Shown here in pieces: positions 6,669-10,399 of a DNA stretch of 10,399 nucleotides. Location of the stretch: the NCBI GenBank assembly GCA_024683255.1, contig JAIKYL010000045.1, positions 1 through 10,399 of the forward strand, read 5' to 3'. The first letter of the stretch is position 1; every line of letters starts with the position of its first letter. Below the pieces are notes generated by a model that was not told the DNA's origin, made no database searches, and worked only from the letters and a program-made list of their open reading frames with translations. This stretch comes from Bacteroidales bacterium. Its GTDB lineage: Bacteria > Bacteroidota > Bacteroidia > Bacteroidales > UBA932. The position numbers were made by a program, and so were the translations under genes.

Positions 6669-7711
6669 CACTTGGGCTCGTTCACGAACATGCACCAGCC
6701 GTAGGTGTCTTCCTCCATACCCTTCTGAATGCCGATGATGCGGTCGTACAGTTTCCTACTGATGGGGCCGCACTCGTCCAGGTACTTATATTCACGGGTA
6801 ATGGTGCCGCTCTCTAGGGTAACCTTGTCGTCTATGCGGCTGATTGGCGTGATGACCACGGCCGTGCCGCAGGAGTTAACCTCTTCGAATGTCTCGAGCT
6901 CATCGACGAAGATGGTGCGGCGCTCCACCTTGAGGCCCATTTCCTCTGCGACTTTGCGGAGGCTCTTGTTGGTGATGGAAGGCAGCACGCTGGGAGAGTT
7001 CGGCGTGACGTAGCACCCGTGCTTGATTGCGAAGAAGTTGGAGGATCCGAACTCTTCGATGTGGGTGTGCGTGGCGCTGTCGAGGAACAGGAGCTCGCGG
7101 TAGCCCATCTTGTGGGCCAGGTTGTAGGCATGAAGGCTCTGTGCGTAGTTTGCGCCGAGCTTGTAGCCGCCGGAACCGTAGGTGGCAGCACGGTCGTAGT
7201 TGCGGGAAAGCACCGCGGTGCCGGGCACCAGGATCTTGGCTCCGGAATAGGTACCAACACCGGAAGCCATCACTGCGAACATCACATCCCTCGAGGAATG
7301 GATTCCCAACTGGGGATTGATGCCGAAGAGGACGGGGCGCAGGTAGAGCGATCCGCAACTGTCGGTAGGAGGGAGGAATTCCCAGTTGGCCTGCACGCAC
7401 TTGACGCAGAGGTCCAGGAACATCTCCATGTTGGGGGCGGGCATATCCAGGTACTGGGCGCTGCTCTCCATGCGCTTGGCATTCTCGTCCGGGCGGAAGA
7501 GGCGCACGCGACCGTCCACGCCGCGGAAGGCCTTCAGGCCCTCGAAGCAGCACGGAGCATAGTGGAACACTCCGGCAAAACAGTGGAGGGAGAAGTTGAA
7601 GTTGTCGGTGACTACCGGCTTACTCCATTTACCTTCGATACATGTGGTATAGACAATTGCGTTTGTGGGATAATAACTAAATGATCTTTTTGAATAATCG
7701 ATTTCAGCCAT
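6668..7711 (-). CDS. ilvE: Branched-chain amino acid aminotransferase (PLP fold type IV)
   Basis: 347 residues from ATG 7711. It swaps the amino group between Val/Leu/Ile and 2-oxoglutarate, giving the branched 2-oxoacids used by the adjacent VOR, or works in the biosynthetic direction. Hallmarks are CFEGLKAFR (55-63), RLFRPDENAKRM (70-81), the PLP lysine Lys184 in GGYKLGANYA, the IEEFGSSNFF motif (219-228) and SITNKS (245-250), with a C-terminal DTYGWC. An in-frame TTG at 7732 would add 7 residues and overlap buk. I prefer the ATG because it begins MAEIDY, lies 10 nt after the buk stop and fits the family start. The first 30 or so codons are markedly AT-rich compared with the rest. The gene overlaps the TPR start by 1 nt. 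A second ilvE elsewhere in the genome is possible. Confidence 0.93.
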   Translation of the reverse strand: MAEIDYSKRSFSYYPTNAIVYTTCIEGKWSKPVVTDNFNFSLHCFAGVFHYAPCCFEGLKAFRGVDGRVRLFRPDENAKRMESSAQYLDMPAPNMEMFLDLCVKCVQANWEFLPPTDSCGSLYLRPVLFGINPQLGIHSSRDVMFAVMASGVGTYSGAKILVPGTAVLSRNYDRAATYGSGGYKLGANYAQSLHAYNLAHKMGYRELLFLDSATHTHIEEFGSSNFFAIKHGCYVTPNSPSVLPSITNKSLRKVAEEMGLKVERRTIFVDELETFEEVNSCGTAVVITPISRIDDKVTLESGTITREYKYLDECGPISRKLYDRIIGIQKGMEEDTYGWCMFVNEPK

Positions 7712-7721
7712 AGTTATAGTT

Positions 7722-8858
7722 TTAGTCTTCAATTATGTGGTCTTTGTTGTATGTGTGTATCTTGGTTTCCCCGGCCAGGATCATGTATCCGTTCTCTGCC
7801 AGGGATTCGAGCTCGTTCTCCCCCGGATACACACTTACCGGAGCGAGCCAGCTGACTTTCTTGGTGATGGCGTCCGTGATGGGCTTGCTGTAGGCAACGC
7901 CGCCGGTGAGGATAATCGCATCCACCTTGCCGTCCACCACCGCGCCCTGCGCGACGATGTACTTGGCGATGTTAAGCACAAAGGCCTTCAGGAACACTAC
8001 GTATTCCTCCTGGCCCTCCTGGGCACGTTCCACCACCACCCTCATGTCGTTGGTGCCGAAATACGCCACAGCGCCGCCCTTGCCTATGAGTTTCTTCTTT
8101 ATCTCCTGCTTGGTGTACTTGCCGCTGAAGCACATGTCGATGAGCGGATAAGGAGGGCAGCACCCGGCCCTTTCGGGCGTGATGGGGCCGTCCCCGCCAA
8201 GGCCGTGGGAGGTGTCGATGACGCGTCCGTCACGGTGCAGGGAGATGGTCACGCCGCCGCCCATGTGGCAGATAATCGCGGTGGTATCCTCTGCCTTGCG
8301 GCCGGTATCGCGGAGATATCTGCGCATGATGGCGCGGGTGTTGAGGGCGTGGAAGAGGGTCCTGCGGGGGAATTCCGGGATGCCGCCGACGTGGCATTCA
8401 GGGAGCATCTCGTCTGCCATGGGAGGATCCGCCACATACGCGACGCAGGGGCCGAAGGGTGCCTTGAGTCCTTCCTTCTCACGCACGGTGTTGATTTCTC
8501 CGGCGATGTTGTCGCCGATGAGGGCGGAAAGGTTGCAGGCATGGTTGCCTTCGCGGCTGGAGGAGAGAACCTCGCGCATGTCGGCGTTCACATTGTAGAC
8601 GCCGGTGATGCAGGGGGTGAAGAGGCCCCCGCGGCACATCACTATGTCGATGTCCTCCAGGCGTACGCCTATCTCCTTGAGCGCCTTCAGGATGGCTTCC
8701 GTGCGCATGCCGTCCTGGTCCATCACGTCGGCGAACTTCGATAGCTCCTCGACGGAATGCTCCAGTTTCTTTTCCAGGATGCAGGCTCCGTCCTTGTAGA
8801 GAGCGAACTTGGTGGTGATGGATCCCGTATTGACTACGAGAATGGTTCCTTTTGCCAT
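7722..8858 (-). CDS. buk: Butyrate / branched-chain fatty acid kinase
   Basis: 378 residues, slightly longer than the usual 355-360, in the acetate kinase (ASKHA) superfamily. It converts an acyl-phosphate and ADP to the free acid and ATP, reversibly. Motifs in order: phosphate-1 loop NTGSITTKFAL (10-20), the RGG at 76-78 with TGVYNVN, HALNTRA (170-176), the HMGGG adenosine/phosphate loop (198-202), GDGPITPERAG (222-232), CFSGKYT (243-249), LTGGVAYS (317-324) and PGENELESLA (345-354). These fit Buk better than AckA. It starts 2 nt after the ptb stop, with a weak AAGTAGG across the junction. Pairing with ptb, ilvE and VOR suggests isobutyrate, isovalerate or 2-methylbutyrate as products; straight-chain butyrate is an alternative, but no crotonyl-CoA pathway genes are here. 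Confidence 0.93.
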   Translation of the reverse strand: MAKGTILVVNTGSITTKFALYKDGACILEKKLEHSVEELSKFADVMDQDGMRTEAILKALKEIGVRLEDIDIVMCRGGLFTPCITGVYNVNADMREVLSSSREGNHACNLSALIGDNIAGEINTVREKEGLKAPFGPCVAYVADPPMADEMLPECHVGGIPEFPRRTLFHALNTRAIMRRYLRDTGRKAEDTTAIICHMGGGVTISLHRDGRVIDTSHGLGGDGPITPERAGCCPPYPLIDMCFSGKYTKQEIKKKLIGKGGAVAYFGTNDMRVVVERAQEGQEEYVVFLKAFVLNIAKYIVAQGAVVDGKVDAIILTGGVAYSKPITDAITKKVSWLAPVSVYPGENELESLAENGYMILAGETKIHTYNKDHIIED

Positions 8859-8860
8859 AC

Positions 8861-9769
8861 CTACTTCACTAAAGCGACCGCCGACGCGATCGAATTAAGT
8901 TTGACATCCACGGAATCAGCCCTGGAGGCAAGTACGCACGGCACCTTGGTGCCCACCAGCATGCCGGCCTGCTTTACACCCTTGATCATCTTGGTGTTGG
9001 CCTTCCAGAATACGTTGCCGGATTCGATGTTGGGGAACAGCAGGCAGTCCGCATCTCCCGCCACGGGGCTGGAGAGCTTCTTGATTTCCGCCGACTCCTT
9101 GTCTACGGCCACGTCGAGGGCCATGGGGCCGTCGCCTATGCAGCCGGGAATCTGTCCGCGGTCGCACATCTTGGCGAGCATCGCACCCTCCATGCAGGCG
9201 GGCATGGTATCCAGCATCTGCTCTGAAGCCGCAATAAAGGCGATCTTGGGTTTCTCCACGCCGAAAGACTTCGCAACGGAGATCAGGTAGCCGGCGATCT
9301 TCACCTTCTGGCGGAAATCCGGCAGGGGGACGACCGCCACGTCGCTGACAAACATCAGCTTGTGGTAGTTCGGATTCTCCAGCACTCCCACGTGGGAAAG
9401 CAGGCCCTTGGCGGGCAGGAGCCCGGTTTCCTTGTTCAGGACGCCGCGGAGGAACTTGTCGGTGGAGCAGAGGCCCTTCATGAGCACGTCGCCCTCTCCG
9501 TCGTGCACCATACGCACGGCCTCGGCCACAGCCTTGAGTTCGTCCTTGACGTTCACGATGGTGAACTTCGACACGTCTATCCTGCAGTCTTCGCAGACTT
9601 TGCGGATCATGTCTTCGTCCCCCACGAGCGTAACGTCCACGATGCCGAGTTCCAGGGCCCTGTAGGCAGCCTCGATGGTATGGCTGTCCACGGCCCAGGC
9701 GGCTATCATCCGCTTGCGGACACCTTTCGCCTTGAGTTCGGCGAAAAGCTCGTTAAACGTTTTTATCAT
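8861..9769 (-). CDS. ptb: Phosphate butyryltransferase (phosphate acyltransferase)
   Basis: 302 residues, normal for Ptb (about 300) and shorter than Pta. It exchanges CoA and phosphate on butyryl or branched acyl groups, feeding the kinase encoded just downstream. PTA_PTB family features: the early AWAVDSHTIEA block (24-34), LLSHVGVLE (123-131), the long LPDFRQKVKIAGYLISVA helix region (149-166), DGPMALDVA (213-221), DCLLFPNIESGNVFWK (241-256) and the C-terminal RADSVDVKLNSIASA (283-297). No CBS or DRTGG regulatory domain is present. The ATG at 9769 lies 26 nt after nagB in a small repeat-rich spacer with no visible promoter or ribosome-binding sequence. Phosphate acetyltransferase is the alternative, less likely beside buk. 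Confidence 0.92.
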   Translation of the reverse strand: MIKTFNELFAELKAKGVRKRMIAAWAVDSHTIEAAYRALELGIVDVTLVGDEDMIRKVCEDCRIDVSKFTIVNVKDELKAVAEAVRMVHDGEGDVLMKGLCSTDKFLRGVLNKETGLLPAKGLLSHVGVLENPNYHKLMFVSDVAVVPLPDFRQKVKIAGYLISVAKSFGVEKPKIAFIAASEQMLDTMPACMEGAMLAKMCDRGQIPGCIGDGPMALDVAVDKESAEIKKLSSPVAGDADCLLFPNIESGNVFWKANTKMIKGVKQAGMLVGTKVPCVLASRADSVDVKLNSIASAVALVK

Positions 9770-9790
9770 TGGTTATCAGTGGTTATTAGT
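9761..9790. repeat. Tandem 10-bp repeats over the nagB-ptb junction
   Basis: On the plus strand two adjacent 10-mers, GGTTATCAGT (9771-9780) and GGTTATTAGT (9781-9790), differ at one base. The preceding 10-mer TTTTATCATT (9761-9770) matches the first at seven of ten bases and covers the ptb start codon. On the coding strand they supply several stop triplets (TAATAA, TGATAA). A helical-turn period could suit an operator, but slippage without function is as likely. Confidence 0.55.
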
Positions 9791-9795
9791 GTATT

Positions 9796-10399
9796 CTATC
9801 GCATCTCCGCGGCCTCTACGGCCTTGAAGTACTTGTAGCTGTTCACCAGCAGTTCGCCGGCCGCATCCTCGTCGAGGACGATGATGCCGTCGGGATGGTT
9901 CTGCAGGGCGGACACGGTGTTCTTGTGGGTGATGGGGCCTTCGATGGCCTCACCTATCGCACGGGCCTTCTTTGGGCCGAGGGCGAGGATGACCACCTCT
10001 TTCGCCGAGAGCACCGTCGCCACGCCCACGGACATAGCCTGCTTGGGCACGAGGTTGATGTCACCGCCGAAGAAGCGGGAGTTCACGCGGATGGTGTCGT
10101 CGGTGAGCGTGACCACGCGGGTACGGCTCTGCAGGGGCGAGAAGGGCTCGTTGAAGGCGATGTGGCCGTCTTCACCGATTCCGCCGAAGAAGAGGTCGAA
10201 TCCGCCGGCCTCGACTATCTTCTCCTCGTAGGAAGCGCACTCGGCCGCGAGGTCGGGAGCGTTGCCGTCGAGGATGTGGATGTTTGCGCGAGGGATGTCG
10301 ATGTGGTCGAAGAGGTTGCGGTACATGAAGCTGTGATAGCTCTCGGGATGGTCGACGGCGATGCCTACATACTCATCCATGTTGAAGGTTATCACGTTC
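9796..10399 (-). CDS. nagB: Glucosamine-6-phosphate deaminase, C-terminal part (5' end outside window)
   Basis: Isomerising deaminase that converts glucosamine 6-phosphate to fructose 6-phosphate and ammonia, linking amino-sugar use to glycolysis. The frame runs open to the right edge. The GTG at 10395 is internal, because the codons around it read NVITFNMDEYVG, the conserved family segment. About 201 residues are visible of a normal 260-270. All active-site residues expected in this part are present. Counting from the GTG as residue 1, Asp7 (E. coli Asp72), Asp76 (141), His78 (143) and Glu83 (148) lie in MDEYVG and GEDGHIAFNEP. HPESYHSFM, LDGNAPD and NSRFF also match. Two allosteric-site positions differ from E. 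coli (see findings). It lies 26 nt upstream of ptb on the same strand and may be co-transcribed with the fermentation genes. Confidence 0.93.
   Translation of the reverse strand, partial: NVITFNMDEYVGIAVDHPESYHSFMYRNLFDHIDIPRANIHILDGNAPDLAAECASYEEKIVEAGGFDLFFGGIGEDGHIAFNEPFSPLQSRTRVVTLTDDTIRVNSRFFGGDINLVPKQAMSVGVATVLSAKEVVILALGPKKARAIGEAIEGPITHKNTVSALQNHPDGIIVLDEDAAGELLVNSYKYFKAVEAAEMR

Noticed and set aside
6669..6695. GTG start for the TPR protein giving 9 extra residues
   Set aside because: It lies inside ilvE, and the ATG at 6668 in a TGATG overlap is a standard coupled start that leaves the TPR fold whole.
7712..7732. TTG start for ilvE giving a 7-residue extension
   Set aside because: It overlaps the end of buk, and the ATG at 7711 gives the family-typical N terminus with a 10-nt gap.
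7737..8744. 335-codon open frame on the plus strand
   Set aside because: Antisense shadow of buk, with His/Val/Ala-rich composition and no recognisable domain.
10393..10395. GTG as the true nagB start
   Set aside because: The codons on both sides encode the conserved NVITFNMDEYVG segment found about 65 residues into NagB, so the gene continues past the window edge.

Overview
The window looks like chromosomal DNA from a GC-rich, anaerobic member of the Bacteroidales (for example Rikenellaceae or a related uncultured gut or rumen lineage). Three things point there: TAnnTTTG-type -7 promoter boxes in the one AT-rich spacer, start codons mostly without Shine-Dalgarno sequences, and a ferredoxin-dependent branched 2-oxoacid oxidoreductase beside ptb-buk. 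The genus is inference. I see no mobile element, CRISPR array, rRNA or tRNA. Coding is nearly continuous, and the longest non-coding stretch is the 107 bp spacer at 777-883.

Layout. At the left edge (1-776, minus) is the N-terminal part of an exported C1-family aminopeptidase (PepC/bleomycin hydrolase type). A divergent AT-rich promoter spacer follows. Next is a tight two-gene plus-strand operon (884-3727): a TMEM43/LUMA-like four-TM membrane protein and a DUF2207-family membrane protein with a Ser/Gly-rich tail. The stop codon of the second lies 5 bp from the convergent stop of the next block.

The rest (3733-10399) is on the minus strand and reads from right to left: nagB (cut by the window edge), ptb, buk, ilvE, a small TPR protein, then the delta, alpha, beta and gamma subunits of a 2-oxoacid:ferredoxin oxidoreductase (VOR type). 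Inside the block genes are separated by 14 nt or less, or overlap; only nagB-ptb is wider (26 nt). These genes form a complete chemical chain. IlvE interconverts branched amino acids and 2-oxoacids. VOR interconverts oxoacids and acyl-CoA with ferredoxin. Ptb interconverts acyl-CoA and acyl-phosphate. Buk interconverts acyl-phosphate and the free branched-chain fatty acid with ATP. Run catabolically, it ferments Val/Leu/Ile to isobutyrate/isovalerate/2-methylbutyrate with one ATP and reduced ferredoxin. Run backwards, it would activate and reductively carboxylate these acids to make amino acids.

The most notable items are this compact cassette with a TPR protein embedded in it, and the TMEM43-DUF2207 membrane pair, whose function is unknown.
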